Notes: generated by a model not told the origin, from the sequence alone. 54,382 nucleotides of DNA from Actinomycetota bacterium (GCA_021324595.1 JAJPIV010000094.1:1-54382); one strand, 5' to 3'; shown: positions 8,353-19,517, counted from the first letter of the stretch. Numbers and translations are program-made.

Positions 8353-9569
8353 GCACCCCGATCGCCCACCCCGCCGGCGGATTCGCCTTCACGTCGGAGT
8401 CCGTGACCGCCGGCCACCCGGACAAGATGGCCGACCAGATATCCGACGCCATCCTCGACGCCGCGCTCGCCGCCGACCCCGGCTCCGGGCCGCCGCCGAG
8501 ACCTGCTCACCACGGGCCTGATCGTGATCGCCGGGGAGATCACCACGAGCGCCGCCCTGGACTACGCCGCGATCGCGCGGCGGACGGCCCGGGAGATCGG
8601 CTACGACAGCGGGGACGCCGGCTTCGACGCCAGCGCGGTCGGGGTGATCATCGCCCTGGACAAGCAGTCCCCCGACATCGCCCGGGGCGTCGATGCCGCG
8701 CGCGAGGCGCGCGGCGGCCGGTCCGGCGACCCCTACGACCTGGCCGGCGCCGGCGACCAGGGGATGGTGTTCGGCTACGCGGCCAGCGAGACGCCCGAGC
8801 TGATGCCGATGCCGATCACGCTCGCCCACGCCCTGGCCCGCCGGCTGGCCGAGGTCCGGGCCTCGGGCGCGGTCCCCGGCCTGCGCCCGGACCCCAAGAC
8901 CCAGGTGACCGTCGCCTACGACGCCGCCCGCCGGCCCGTCCGGGTCGAGAAGGTGCTGATCTCCGCCCACCACGCCGACGGCGTGCAGGACAAGCTCCCC
9001 GGCGCGCTCTGGTCGGAGTCGTCACCGCCGTGCTGCCCGGCCACCTGTACGACCCCGCGGCGCTGCGCGGGGAGTTCTACGTCAACCCGACGGGCCGGTT
9101 CGTGGTCGGCGGGCCGGTGGGCGCCGCCGGCCTGACCGGGCGCAAGATCATCGTCGGCACCTACGGCGGGTTCGCGCGGCACGGCGGCGGCGCGTTCTCC
9201 GGGAAGGACCCTTCGAAGGTGGACCGCTCGGCCGCCTACGGCGCCCGGTACGTGGCCAAGAACCTCGTCGCGGCCGGCCTGGCCGACCGCGCGGAGGTGC
9301 AGGTCGCCTACGCGATCGGCATGGCCAGGCCGTTCTCGCTGCTGGTGGAGACGTTCGGCACCGAGAAGGTGGACCGGGCGCTCCTGGCCGAGCTGGTGCG
9401 CTCCCATTTCGACCTGCGCCCGGCCGCGCTCATCGACCATCTGGACCTGCGCAAGCCGCGGTACCGGGCGACGGCCGCCTACGGGCACTTCGGCCGCAGC
9501 GAGCCGGAGTTCACCTGGGAGCGGACCGACAAGGCGGACGCGCTGCGCCGCGACGCCGGCTTGCCCTGA
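8349..9569 (+). pseudogene. metK: S-adenosylmethionine synthetase, frameshifted (metK-like)
   Basis: All main MetK blocks are present but in different frames. [20 protein letters not shown] is in the first frame. After GDPGS-like residues at about 8485, [27 protein letters not shown] and [15 protein letters not shown] continue in a second frame. From about 9008, [26 protein letters not shown] and [19 protein letters not shown] return to the first. Restoring reading needs one extra C near 8486, one near 8503 and a third indel near 9007. The start would be CTG at 8349, overlapping the metE-core stop as CTGA, where ATGA would be usual. It is either a decaying gene or a set of consensus errors in C-rich runs. 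If real, a second metK must exist elsewhere, since SAM synthesis is essential. Confidence 0.8.
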
Positions 9570-9570
9570 T

Positions 9571-9599
9571 GCGGGCGGGCCCGGGGGCCGGCCGCCCGC
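9571..9599. terminator. GC-rich hairpin between convergent genes
   Basis: GCGGGCGG (9571-9578) pairs with CCGCCCGC (9592-9599), directly after the metK-like stop and before the converging protease gene. It has no T-tract, as is common in high-GC actinobacteria, so termination function is inferred from position. Confidence 0.4.
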
Positions 9600-9643
9600 C
9601 CCGGGTGCCGCCTCCCCGGCCGCCCGGCCCGGCTGCCGCCTCC

Positions 9644-10807
9644 TCAGCCGGCCGGCCCGACCGCCAGGATCACGGTCGCGGAACGCGGCTGCCCGAACTG
9701 GCTGGTCCAGCCGACCGTGACCCGGTCGCCCGGATGATGGCGCTCAAGCGCCGCCTGCAGGGCCTCGGGCGAGGTGACCCGGACCCCGCCCACCGAGGTG
9801 ATCACATCGCCCGCGGCGATCCCGGCCCCGGCGGCCGGCGTCCCGGGCAGGACCCCGGCGACCGCCGCTCCGCTGCCCGGCGGCACGCCCTGGGCCTGCG
9901 CCTGCGCCGCGGACATGATGCCGACGCCGAGGAACGCGGTCTTGCCCAGATGGATGCCCGCGCCCGCCCGGCCGGCCTCGATCCGCCGCGCGATCGCCAT
10001 CGCCTGGTTGACGGGGATCGCGAACGCCCGGACCTGCGCCTGGCCGCCGGAGAACTGGTACCCGGACGAGGCGGCCGTGTTGATGCCGATCACCCTTCCC
10101 GCGGTGTCGACCAGGGGGCCGCCCGAGTCGCCCGGCTGGATCGGCGCGTCGTGCCCGATCAGCCCGGTCAGCCGCTCTGACGTGCCGGCGGACTGGTCCG
10201 AGGCGGTGATCGCCGCCCCGAGCCTGAGCACCCTGCCGGTCACCACCGACGGCGCGCCGCCCTGGCCCCCGGCGTTGCCCAGCGCCACGACGCGGTCGCC
10301 GACCCGCACCGACGCGGAGTTCCCCAGGGTCGCGGTGGCCAGCCCGGCCGCGCCGCTCAGCTGTAGCACGGCGACGTCGCGGCCGCGGTCGTAGCCGACC
10401 ACGCGCGCCGGGTAGGTCCGCCCGTTCCCCACGTCGGTGACCCGGATCGCCGTCGCGCCCTCGATCACGTGGTTGTTGGTGAGCACCTCGCCGGACGGCT
10501 GCAGCACGATTCCGGTCCCGGCCGACTCGGCCTGCTGATAGCCGAGCACGGAGACGATGTCGACCAGGGCGGGCGAGACCCGCCTGCTGACCTGCGCGGT
10601 CGTCAGCTGGGGCGCGGCCGGCCCGGTGCCCGCCGTGCTCTGCCATACCAGCACGCCGCCGAGCGCGACCGCCGCGGCCACGGCGAGGGCGGCGAGCCGC
10701 CGGCCCGCCCGCCGTCGTGGCGGGGGAGGCGGCGGGGGCGGCGGGGGATGCGGAGGCGGCGGCACCGGCCCGGGCCCCGTTGCCCAGGCCGGGAACATGG
10801 TCGTCAT
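9644..10807 (-). CDS. Membrane-anchored HtrA/DegP-like serine protease with PDZ domain
   Basis: The 387-residue protein has a short cytoplasmic head ending in a run of ten prolines (residues 21-30), one transmembrane segment (about 38-56), a trypsin-like domain and a C-terminal PDZ domain (about 290-385). The catalytic triad is visible as His113 (NNHVIEG), Asp144 (GRDVAVLQL) and Ser228 (PGDSGGPL). The protease domain faces outside the cell, where such enzymes degrade or refold damaged exported proteins. The ATG at 10807 has AGGGGGC upstream. It has no functional link to its neighbours; it is convergent with metK and runs the same way as the nitronate monooxygenase gene. Confidence 0.92.
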   Translation of the reverse strand: MTTMFPAWATGPGPVPPPPHPPPPPPPPPPRRRAGRRLAALAVAAAVALGGVLVWQSTAGTGPAAPQLTTAQVSRRVSPALVDIVSVLGYQQAESAGTGIVLQPSGEVLTNNHVIEGATAIRVTDVGNGRTYPARVVGYDRGRDVAVLQLSGAAGLATATLGNSASVRVGDRVVALGNAGGQGGAPSVVTGRVLRLGAAITASDQSAGTSERLTGLIGHDAPIQPGDSGGPLVDTAGRVIGINTAASSGYQFSGGQAQVRAFAIPVNQAMAIARRIEAGRAGAGIHLGKTAFLGVGIMSAAQAQAQGVPPGSGAAVAGVLPGTPAAGAGIAAGDVITSVGGVRVTSPEALQAALERHHPGDRVTVGWTSQFGQPRSATVILAVGPAG

Positions 10808-10910
10808 CGGAGTGTGCCCCCTTGGCTGATCTGGGTCATCCGTCGGTCACATGCTGACGCACGGACCTGAAGGCGGCCTGAAAGCCCGCTGACCGCCGCC
10901 CAGATCTTCC

Positions 10911-11945
10911 TTATGCCCGCGGATGCCGGGGATCGAGCAGGCCGATGACTTCGGCCGCGGGCCTGGCCGCGGCCTGCCGGAAGCCCGTCCCGGCCCACAG
11001 GCTCATCCGGTCCGCGTCGCTCCGCGCCGCGGCGGCCGCGCGGAGCGGCCGGGTGGCGTTGTTGATCTCGGGGAAGGCGGCCGGGGCGGCCGGGTGCGCG
11101 CGCATGAACCCGTTGACCAGGCTGCGGGCGGGCCGGCCGCTGAAGGCCCGGGTCACGGCGGTCCCGGTGAACCTCGGATCGGCGAGCGCGTCCTTGTGCG
11201 CCGGGTGTGCGCCGCTCTCCGGGCAGCGCAGGAACGCCGTCCCGCACTGGGCGGCGACCGCCCCGGCGCCGAGCGCGGCAGCCACCGCCTCGGGCGTCAC
11301 GATCCCGCCGGCGGCGATCATGGGCAGGCCGACCGCCGCGACCTGCGGCAGCAATGCGAGCAGCGGCAGGTGCGGGGCGTCGTCGTTGCGGAACGACCCC
11401 CGGTGCCCTCCCGCATCGGCGCCCTGGACGCACAGGCAGTCCGCCCCGGCGGCCGCGGCGACCCGGGCCTCCGCGACGCTGGTCACGGTGACGCAGACGA
11501 GCGACCCGGCGCGCTGGAACGCCGAGACGATCTCCCGGGACGGGCAGCCGAACGTGAAGCTGACGACCGCCGGCGGGTCGGCGAGCAGCGCGTTCACCTT
11601 GTCCTGCCAGCCGTCGTCGTCCCAGGAGGGGTCGCCGGGAGCCGCGCCCAGCGCCTCGGCGTCCGCGGCGAGCGAGGCCACGTACCTGCGCACGTCCTCC
11701 GGCCGCCCGGCCGGCGGGCCGGGCACGAACAGGTTGACGCCGAAGGCCTCGCCAGTGAGCGCGCGGACCGCTGCCATGTCCTGCCTGACCTGGTCGGCGC
11801 CCCGGCCGACGGTGGCCAGGAAGCCGAGCGCCCCGGCCTGCGCGGCGGCGGCGACCAGCCCGGGTGTCGAGGGGCCGCCGCCCATCGGGGCGACCACGAC
11901 CGGCCGCCGGATCAGCTCGGCGATCCCAGTCCCAGAGCGTGTCAT
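10911..11945 (-). CDS. Nitronate monooxygenase / 2-nitropropane dioxygenase family FMN protein
   Basis: The 344-residue TIM barrel starts with RRPVVVAPMGGGPSTP and contains FGVNLFVPG, the phosphate-loop region CLCVQGADAGGHRGS with the conserved GADAGGH, and PMIAAGGIVTPEAVAAALGAGA. These features fit FMN-dependent nitronate monooxygenases, which oxidise alkyl nitronates such as propionate-3-nitronate; close relatives act in fatty-acid metabolism. The ATG at 11945 is preceded by AGGGGGAGTT at good spacing, so a longer in-frame extension upstream is unlikely. It stands alone, with 289 bp of non-coding sequence upstream. Confidence 0.85.
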   Translation of the reverse strand: MTRSGTGIAELIRRPVVVAPMGGGPSTPGLVAAAAQAGALGFLATVGRGADQVRQDMAAVRALTGEAFGVNLFVPGPPAGRPEDVRRYVASLAADAEALGAAPGDPSWDDDGWQDKVNALLADPPAVVSFTFGCPSREIVSAFQRAGSLVCVTVTSVAEARVAAAAGADCLCVQGADAGGHRGSFRNDDAPHLPLLALLPQVAAVGLPMIAAGGIVTPEAVAAALGAGAVAAQCGTAFLRCPESGAHPAHKDALADPRFTGTAVTRAFSGRPARSLVNGFMRAHPAAPAAFPEINNATRPLRAAAAARSDADRMSLWAGTGFRQAAARPAAEVIGLLDPRHPRA

Positions 11946-12234
11946 CGGAACTCCCCCTTTGCGCCGTCGCATCGAAGATGCCACGGCCCGCCGTGCCGCG
12001 CGGGCCGCGGGAGCCGGGCGCCGGCGCGGGCCGCGGCCGGTCCTCCGCCGGCCGGCGGGGACGGCTGCCCGCCGGCCGGCCTCCTTCGCCAGGATGCCCG
12101 CCAGGCGGGGGGCCGATGCATCGCCGCCCGCGCCTCGCCGCCGCACCCGCCGCCGGCATCCCGCCAGGCCGGGGCTCCGGCGTGGCGCCGGGCCGGGCGA
12201 TGCGGCAGGCGGCCCGTTCTGCTAGGGATGAGGA
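11946..12234. other. 289-bp divergent intergenic region
   Basis: This stretch separates the divergent nitronate monooxygenase and HD-domain genes. It is extremely GC-rich, with several short GCCGGC-type inverted repeats around 12045-12085, but I find no clear promoter hexamers, RNA gene or conserved small protein in it. Confidence 0.5.
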
Positions 12235-13020
12235 ATGGATGCCAGCGAGCGGTCGCTGCTGACCGCGATGCCGCTGCACGCGATCACGGCGCTGCACGGC
12301 GAGGCGGGCCTGCGCGAGCGGCTCGCCGCGGAGACCGCGTCCATGCCGGCGGCCGGGCGGGAGCAGGTCGGCCAGGCGCTCGGGCTCGCCGCCCGGCTGC
12401 ACGCCGCCGACCGGCGGCAGCGCGAGCCGTACGTGAACCACGTCCTGCGCGTGGCCATCCGGATCCTCGCCTACTACGAGGTCGCGGACCCGGATGTGAT
12501 CTGCGCCGCGCTGCTGCACGACGCCGTCGAGGACCACGCCGACGACCTCGCCTGCGGCCAGGGCGCCGGCGGCGCCCTCGCGGTGATCGCGTCGCGATTC
12601 GGTGAACGGGTGGCCGGGCTGGTCGGCGCGCTCACCGTCCCGCCGTCCCCGGCCGGGGCCGGCGGGCACCGGCACTACGCGCGGCACGTCGCCGCGGCGC
12701 TGGAAGGCAGCCCGTGGGCGCGCGTGATCAAGGCGTCTGACTTCGCCGACAACGGAGCAGGCCTGATCCACGCCACCGGGCCGCGGCCGCGGCGGCTCGC
12801 CGCCAAGTACGCGCCGCTCGTCCCGGTGCTGCGGGACATGATCACGCGCCCCGACACGCCCCTGGCCGAGCATGTGAAGGACCGGATCCTGGCGCAGCTT
12901 GCCCGGGCGGCCGCGCGGTTCACCGCCCTCGGCGCCGGGCCGGCGCGGCGCGACCGGGATCCGCGCGCCGACGCCGACGACCCTGCGCGGGCGCCTGCCA
13001 CGGGACCCGGCAGGCCCTGA
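12235..13020 (+). CDS. HD-domain protein resembling the RelA/SpoT (p)ppGpp hydrolase domain
   Basis: The 261-residue protein carries the metal-binding pattern of SpoT/Mesh1-type hydrolases: His in PYVNHVLRVA, His-Asp in ALLHDAVEDHADD, and a late Asp in VIKASDFADN, followed by FGERVAGLVGALT between them. No synthetase or TGS domain follows, so it would be a small stand-alone hydrolase acting on (p)ppGpp or a related nucleotide. The last 30 residues are a charged, probably disordered tail. The ATG at 12235 follows GGGATGAGGA. It converges with the GNAT gene with one base between stop codons. Substrate assignment is by family only. Confidence 0.72.
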   Translation: MDASERSLLTAMPLHAITALHGEAGLRERLAAETASMPAAGREQVGQALGLAARLHAADRRQREPYVNHVLRVAIRILAYYEVADPDVICAALLHDAVEDHADDLACGQGAGGALAVIASRFGERVAGLVGALTVPPSPAGAGGHRHYARHVAAALEGSPWARVIKASDFADNGAGLIHATGPRPRRLAAKYAPLVPVLRDMITRPDTPLAEHVKDRILAQLARAAARFTALGAGPARRDRDPRADADDPARAPATGPGRP

Positions 13021-13021
13021 G

Positions 13022-13846
13022 TCAGCCGATCAGGCGGTCGGGCCAGCGGCGGCGGTGGGCGGCCAGCACCGGGGCGCAGTCCGGGTCCTCGGCGGGCAGC
13101 ATCGGCGCGATCAGGTCGGCCTCCTCCGCGAGACGGCACCGGCCGGAGGCCACCAGCGGGCACGGGCGGCCCGTGCGCAGCCGCGGCCCGGCGCAGACGC
13201 GGACCTCGTAGCCGGCCTGCCGTAGCGCCGCGACGGCCCGCGCATCATGCCAGCCGCGTTGCTCCACGAGCACGCGCCGCCCCGCCGAGCCGGCCGGGAA
13301 CCCCGGCATCCCGCCGGATGCGGATATCTCCAGGCACGCCACCGAGAAGTCCGTCTCCTCGGCCCGCACCCAGCCGTAGGGCTCCAGCAGGTGCAGCATC
13401 GCGCCGTTGCCCAGATTGACCAGCGCGCGCAGCCGCGCGTACCCGGCGCGGCCCGCCCCTTCCGCCAGCTCGGCGAGCAGGATCCGGCCGAGCCCGGCTC
13501 CCTGGTACTCGTCCAGGATGGTGATGCCGAGCTCGGCAACCTCGCCATCCACCGGCACGTACCTGCCCTCGGCGACCAGCCGCCCCGGCTCCCCGGGCAC
13601 GGCGGCGACCAGGCAGGCCATGCCCGTGGACGGGTCGACGCGGGCCAGCCGGGAGGCGACCGCCGGGCTGATCAGCCCGCCGTGGAACCGGCTGCGCGAC
13701 GACTCCTGCGACAGCCCGGTGAACAGCCGTGCGATCGCCTGCGTGTCCTCCGGCCCGGCCCAGCGCAGCACCACGGTCCGCCCGCCGCGCAGCCGGACCG
13801 GGCCTGCCCGGGCCCTTGCCGCCCGGACCTCATCCACCGAGGTCAC
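13022..13846 (-). CDS. GNAT-family N-acetyltransferase
   Basis: The 274-residue protein holds one GNAT domain in its first 170 residues: VVLRWAGPEDTQAIARLF start, SRFHGG, then the acetyl-CoA loop region ELGITILDEYQGAGLGRILL (Q/R-x-x-G-x-G/A) and LVNLGNGAMLHLLEPYGW. The C-terminal 90 residues contain several cysteines and resemble no domain I can name. GTG at 13846 is the likely start. The amine substrate cannot be predicted and the neighbours give no clue. Confidence 0.75.
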   Translation of the reverse strand: MTSVDEVRAARARAGPVRLRGGRTVVLRWAGPEDTQAIARLFTGLSQESSRSRFHGGLISPAVASRLARVDPSTGMACLVAAVPGEPGRLVAEGRYVPVDGEVAELGITILDEYQGAGLGRILLAELAEGAGRAGYARLRALVNLGNGAMLHLLEPYGWVRAEETDFSVACLEISASGGMPGFPAGSAGRRVLVEQRGWHDARAVAALRQAGYEVRVCAGPRLRTGRPCPLVASGRCRLAEEADLIAPMLPAEDPDCAPVLAAHRRRWPDRLIG

Positions 13847-14000
13847 GCCTGGAACCTAGGCGCTCGCCGGTGCCCGCGCCAGGGGCGTTGGTCCCGGGAC
13901 AGGCCGCATGCCGGGCCGCCTCGTCCCGCTCCCGGTGCCGCCCGGGCCGGGCTGGCCTCCGAGCCGGGACGGCGGCAGGTGGTGCCGGCCTGGCGGCGGG

Positions 14001-14918
14001 CTAGCCGATCCTGGGGATGACCTCGGCGGCCAGCCGCTCCATCTGCTCGCGCATCTCGTACAGCGGCGTGAACAGGATCAGCTCGGCGCCGGCCGCCGCG
14101 ACCTCCCGCGCCGCCGCCGCGCAGTCCTCGGCGGTGCCCGCGGCCGCGGCTGCCTCCGCGTCCGGCACCCGCCGCCCGTAGATTCGCTCGATCCCGGCAC
14201 GCGCCCGCTCCCTGGCCCGGTCCGCGTCCGGCTCGACGGCGACGTAGACGCGCTTGGCGATGCCGAACCCCTCCGCCGGGCGGCCGGCCGCGGCCAGTGC
14301 CTCCCGCACGGTCGTGACCTGCCGGGCGAACGCCGCCGTGGGCGCCCCGCCCGCGCCGAAGAACCCGTCGCCGAGTGCCACGGCGCGCCGCAGCGCGGAC
14401 GGGGCGCTCGCGCCGAACCACACGGGCGGGTGCGGCTTCTGGGCGGGCTTGGGCTCCATGGCCGCGTCCCGGAGCTGCCAGAACCGCCCTTCGAAGGTGA
14501 CCCGCGGCCTGGTCCACAGGGCCTTCATCAGCGCCAGCCCCTCGGTGAAGCGCGACACGTAGCTGGACGGGTCCACGCCGAACGCGCCGAACGCCTGCCC
14601 CCTGCCCCCCGTGCCGACCCCGACCTCCAGCCGGCCGCCGCTCAGCTGGTCCAGCGTGCTCAGGCTCTTGGCCAGGTGGACCGGGCTGTGGAGGGTGGAC
14701 ACGAAGACCGCGCACCCCAGGCGCATCGTGGCCGTGCAGGCGGCGGCGAACGTCATCACCTCGGCCGGCCCGAGCCGGGGGCTGGTCCCCAGCACCTGCT
14801 CCTGGGCCCAGGCGCTGTCAAAGCCCAGCTCCTCGGCGCGCGCGAGGTACGCGGCGAACTCGCCGGGATCGAACTGGCCATCGGAGAAGAACTGGGGGAT
14901 GCCGATGCCGAACCTCAT
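14001..14918 (-). CDS. LLM-class F420-dependent oxidoreductase
   Basis: The 305-residue luciferase-like barrel starts with MRFGIGIPQFFSDGQFDP and contains FDSAWAQEQVLG, FAAACTATMRLGCAVF, the GGRLEVGVGTGGRG substrate-loop block and HPPVWFGASAPSALRRA. This is typical of actinobacterial coenzyme F420-dependent enzymes, which transfer hydride to varied substrates, and it implies that the host makes F420. The ATG at 14918 is chosen because it opens directly on the first beta strand. It is transcribed away from the SDR gene, with 81 bp between them. Confidence 0.85.
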   Translation of the reverse strand: MRFGIGIPQFFSDGQFDPGEFAAYLARAEELGFDSAWAQEQVLGTSPRLGPAEVMTFAAACTATMRLGCAVFVSTLHSPVHLAKSLSTLDQLSGGRLEVGVGTGGRGQAFGAFGVDPSSYVSRFTEGLALMKALWTRPRVTFEGRFWQLRDAAMEPKPAQKPHPPVWFGASAPSALRRAVALGDGFFGAGGAPTAAFARQVTTVREALAAAGRPAEGFGIAKRVYVAVEPDADRARERARAGIERIYGRRVPDAEAAAAAGTAEDCAAAAREVAAAGAELILFTPLYEMREQMERLAAEVIPRIG

Positions 14919-14999
14919 CGGCGCATCGTAGCGCCGCCCGCGTCCCGGGGCCGCGGTCGCGCCCGCCCGGGCTCGCTTGCCCGGCCTAGACTTGCCGCC

Positions 15000-15824
15000 A
15001 TGGGGCGGGACGGGCGGCTGGCAGGCAAGTGCGCGCTGATCACCGGGGGGACGAGCGGCATCGGGCTGGCGATCGCCGCGCGGTTCGTGCAGGAGGGCGC
15101 GCGCGTGGTGGTGACCGGCCGGGACGACGAGCTCGGCCAGCGCGCAGCGCGCTCGCTCAGCGGCGAGCATGCCGCCGGGCACGACCGGGCGGCGCGCTTC
15201 GTGCGCGCCGACGCGGCCTCCCCCGGGCAGGTCGCCGATTCGGTGCGGGCCGCGGCCGAGCATCTCGGCGCGCTGGACATCCTGGTCAACAACGCGGGGA
15301 TCGGCGTCACGGCGCGCCTGCTCGACACCCCGCTCGCCGACTACGACCACGTCATGGACGTCAACGTGCGGGGCTACTTCCTCTACGCCCAGCACGCCTA
15401 CCCGCACCTGGCCAGGCGGCGCGGGTGCATGATCCACATAGCCTCGGACGCCGGCGTGTGGGGCGAGCAGTCGATCGGCCTGTACTCGGTCACCAAGGCT
15501 GCGGTGATCATGCTGGGGAAGATGCTCGCGCTCGACGGCGGCTCCGACGCGGTCCGCTCGAACGTGCTGTGCCCGGGCGACATCTGGCCGGGCATGCGCC
15601 ACATGGCGCCGCCGGGCGAGCAGGACCGCGGCGAGGATGGCGACTGGCCGGTCCCGCCGATCGGCCGGGTCGGCCAGGCCCGGGACGTCGCCGCGGCCGC
15701 GGTCTTCTACGCCAGCGACGACGCGGCGTTCATCACCGGGACGACGCTGCTGGTCGACGGCGGCATGACCGCCGGGTACCTGCATCGCGAGCGCTCCGGC
15801 CGCCAGGGCCGGCCAGGCACGTGA
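15000..15824 (+). CDS. Short-chain dehydrogenase/reductase (SDR)
   Basis: The 274-residue classical SDR has the dinucleotide motif TGGTSGIG (about residues 16-23), VNNAG, the catalytic Ser in MIHIASDAGVW, Tyr-x-x-x-Lys in GLYSVTKAA, and the C-terminal TGTTLLVDGG segment. An NAD(P)-dependent alcohol/ketone reaction is expected, substrate unknown. A gap of 28 bp with GC-rich self-complementary sequence separates it from the converging thiC gene. The start at 15000 is the only ATG placed just before the Rossmann fold. Confidence 0.88.
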   Translation: MGRDGRLAGKCALITGGTSGIGLAIAARFVQEGARVVVTGRDDELGQRAARSLSGEHAAGHDRAARFVRADAASPGQVADSVRAAAEHLGALDILVNNAGIGVTARLLDTPLADYDHVMDVNVRGYFLYAQHAYPHLARRRGCMIHIASDAGVWGEQSIGLYSVTKAAVIMLGKMLALDGGSDAVRSNVLCPGDIWPGMRHMAPPGEQDRGEDGDWPVPPIGRVGQARDVAAAAVFYASDDAAFITGTTLLVDGGMTAGYLHRERSGRQGRPGT

Positions 15825-15852
15825 CGGCGGCGGGCCGGCCCGGGCGGGCCGC

Positions 15853-17626
<1,774 letters not shown>

Positions 17627-17770
17627 ACGGCCCCAGGATACCTCGCATGGCCGCCCCGGCCCACCGGGGCAGGCTCCGCCCGCCGGGGCCACGGCCGATT
17701 CCTCCCGCCCACCCGCGCCCGGGCGGCCGGCTTGTGACGCCTGCGCATGCGCCGTTACGATGCGTCAATC

Positions 17771-18283
17771 ATGAGCGCTCTCCCCGGTGGCCCGATCGCG
17801 AGCAGGCCGCTCCATTTGATCTGGATCCCCGACTGCTCCGGGTCGATGAGCGGCGACATGATCCAGGCCCTGAGCTTCGCCGTCCGCGAGGCCCTGCCCG
17901 CGATGAGGATACCGCCGATGACCGGGCGGGCGCTGCCGCCGGTGCCCGTGCTGGTCAGCGACGGCCAGCCCACCGGCGACTCCGGCTCGGGCCTGAAGGC
18001 CCTCATGGACCAGCCGCGGGGCAAGAAGGCCATCCGGCTGAGCATCGCGGTCGGCCAGGACGCCGACCACGACGTGCTGACCAAGTTCATCGGGGCCGGC
18101 GAGCTGAAGCCGCTTCAGGCCAGCAACGCGGCCTGCCTGGTCAGCTACATCAAGTGGGCGTCGACGGCGGTGCTCAAGGCCGCGTCCTCGCCGGCCGGCC
18201 ACCCGGCCACCGTCCTGGCTGGCGCGGCCGTTCCGATCCCGGTCGCGCCGCGGGCCGACCCGGGCGCCGCGGACGTGTGGTAG
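17771..18283 (+). CDS. vWA-domain protein (TerY-like) with internal deletion
   Basis: The 170-residue protein begins as a TerY-type von Willebrand A domain: LHLIWIPDCSGSMSGDMIQA provides the MIDAS DxSxS (Asp21-Ser25), and VPVLVSDGQPTGDSGSGL plus the RLSIAVGQDADHDVL segment provide later strands. Between ALPAMR (residue 46) and PPMTGRALPP, roughly 60 residues expected in this family are absent in frame, including the loop that supplies the MIDAS threonine. Metal binding may be lost. The usual C-terminal zinc-binding TerY domain is also absent, although a fragment resembling it lies at 20.0-20.2 kb. It is the first gene of a four-gene unit with PP2C and YbjN genes. The ATG at 17771 is preferred over an upstream in-frame ATG. 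Confidence 0.75.
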   Translation: MSALPGGPIASRPLHLIWIPDCSGSMSGDMIQALSFAVREALPAMRIPPMTGRALPPVPVLVSDGQPTGDSGSGLKALMDQPRGKKAIRLSIAVGQDADHDVLTKFIGAGELKPLQASNAACLVSYIKWASTAVLKAASSPAGHPATVLAGAAVPIPVAPRADPGAADVW

Positions 18284-18294
18284 CTGGCCCGGCC

Positions 18295-19302
18295 ATGCGG
18301 CGGTGGATCCCGGGCCTGAGGGCCGTGACGGCCCGCAGGGCCGGGTCCCCGGCCGCAGCCGCGGCGCCTGCCGCCGACCCGTGGCGGGTGACCGGGTGCT
18401 CCGTGCGCGGGGCGTCCCACCTGCGGGCCGGCCTGGAGAGCCAGGACGCGATCGGCTGGATCCCGGCCGCGGGCACGGGCTGCCGGGTGGCGGTGTCGGT
18501 CGCCGACGGCCACGGCAGCCCGAGGAACTTCCGCAGCGCCACCGGAGCCCGCCTGGCGATCGAGGTCTCCCACGAGCTCGCCGGCGAGCTGCTCGCCCTC
18601 CCCGAGGGCGTGCCCGGCCTGCCGCTGCTGAAGGACCGGCTGGAGCAGAGCGCGCCGCGGCGCCTGGTCCGGGCCTGGCGGGCCCGCGTGGACGAGCACC
18701 TGTCGCAGTGGCCGTTCACCCCCGCAGAGCTGGCGGCGGCCCGGGAGCGGGACGGCGACGAGGGGCCCGGGTGCCTGGCGCGCAACCCCTACCTGGCCTA
18801 CGGGTCCACCCTGGTGACCGCGGTCGCGATGGAATCGTGCATGGCGTTCTGGCAGATCGGCGACGGCGACGTGCTGCTCGTGGCCGGCGACGGTCAGGCC
18901 AGCCGGCCACTGCCGCGGGACGAGCTGCTGGCCGGCAACGAGACCACCTCGCTGTGCACGGCGGAGGCGTGGCGGCTGTTCCGGGTCGCGGTGCTCGGCA
19001 CCACGGCGCCGGTGGTCCTGGCCTCGACCGACGGGCTGGCCAACTCGTTCCGCGACGAGCAGGGCTTCTTCCGGTTCGGCTCCGACCTGCTGCGGATGCT
19101 CGCCGATGACGGGATCGACGCGGTCGGCGGCAGGCTCGGCGGCTGGCTCGGCCAGATGACCGCCGAGGGCAGCGGCGACGACATCTCGCTCGGCCTGCTC
19201 TGTCGGCCGGCCGCGCTGCCCGCCGCCCGCCTGCCGGAGGGCCGGGACGGCCCCGGGCCCGCTGCGCCGGACCGCGAGCGCGGAGAGGACGCGACCTGGT
19301 GA
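18295..19302 (+). CDS. PP2C-type serine/threonine protein phosphatase
   Basis: The 335-residue protein has the metal-binding motifs of PP2C phosphatases: VSVADGHGS (Asp71-Gly74), FWQIGDGDVLLV, APVVLASTDGLANS and SGDDISLGLL near the C-terminus. A short Ala-rich N-terminal extension (about 1-30) precedes the domain. Such phosphatases are typically paired with a vWA protein and a kinase in TerY-P-type phosphorylation modules; here the vWA gene is 12 bp upstream and no kinase is seen. The stop overlaps the next GTG, indicating coupling. Metal residues appear intact, so it may still be active although its partners look damaged. Confidence 0.87.
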   Translation: MRRWIPGLRAVTARRAGSPAAAAAPAADPWRVTGCSVRGASHLRAGLESQDAIGWIPAAGTGCRVAVSVADGHGSPRNFRSATGARLAIEVSHELAGELLALPEGVPGLPLLKDRLEQSAPRRLVRAWRARVDEHLSQWPFTPAELAAARERDGDEGPGCLARNPYLAYGSTLVTAVAMESCMAFWQIGDGDVLLVAGDGQASRPLPRDELLAGNETTSLCTAEAWRLFRVAVLGTTAPVVLASTDGLANSFRDEQGFFRFGSDLLRMLADDGIDAVGGRLGGWLGQMTAEGSGDDISLGLLCRPAALPAARLPEGRDGPGPAAPDRERGEDATW

Positions 19303-19517
19303 ACGAGGCGGCCGCCCAGCAGATGCGCCGGATCATCTCCAGCTACGGGCCGGGGATCTGCGACGACCCGCGGCGGGTCGAGGCGCTGCTGCGCGACCTG
19401 TCCGGCGAGCCCAGCTGCGCTTGCGCGCTGAGCGTCCCCGGGTTCGCCACCCACGTCGGCGGGGCACGGGCCTGGCCGCGACCGATCATCCGACTGCCGC
19501 TGGAGGTGCCGCCGTGA
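19299..19517 (+). CDS. Small protein of 72 residues, possibly truncated
   Basis: GTG at 19299 overlaps the PP2C stop and the stop overlaps the next GTG, so this frame is fixed between two genes of one operon. Residues 8-38 (MRRIISSYGPGICDDPRRVE and LLRDLSGE) resemble a short helical domain found in larger actinobacterial signalling proteins that normally continues for several hundred residues. After about residue 38 the similarity ends in an unrelated Pro-rich tail. It may be the remnant of a bigger gene joined by deletion. Function unknown. Confidence 0.5.
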   Translation: MNEAAAQQMRRIISSYGPGICDDPRRVEALLRDLSGEPSCACALSVPGFATHVGGARAWPRPIIRLPLEVPP

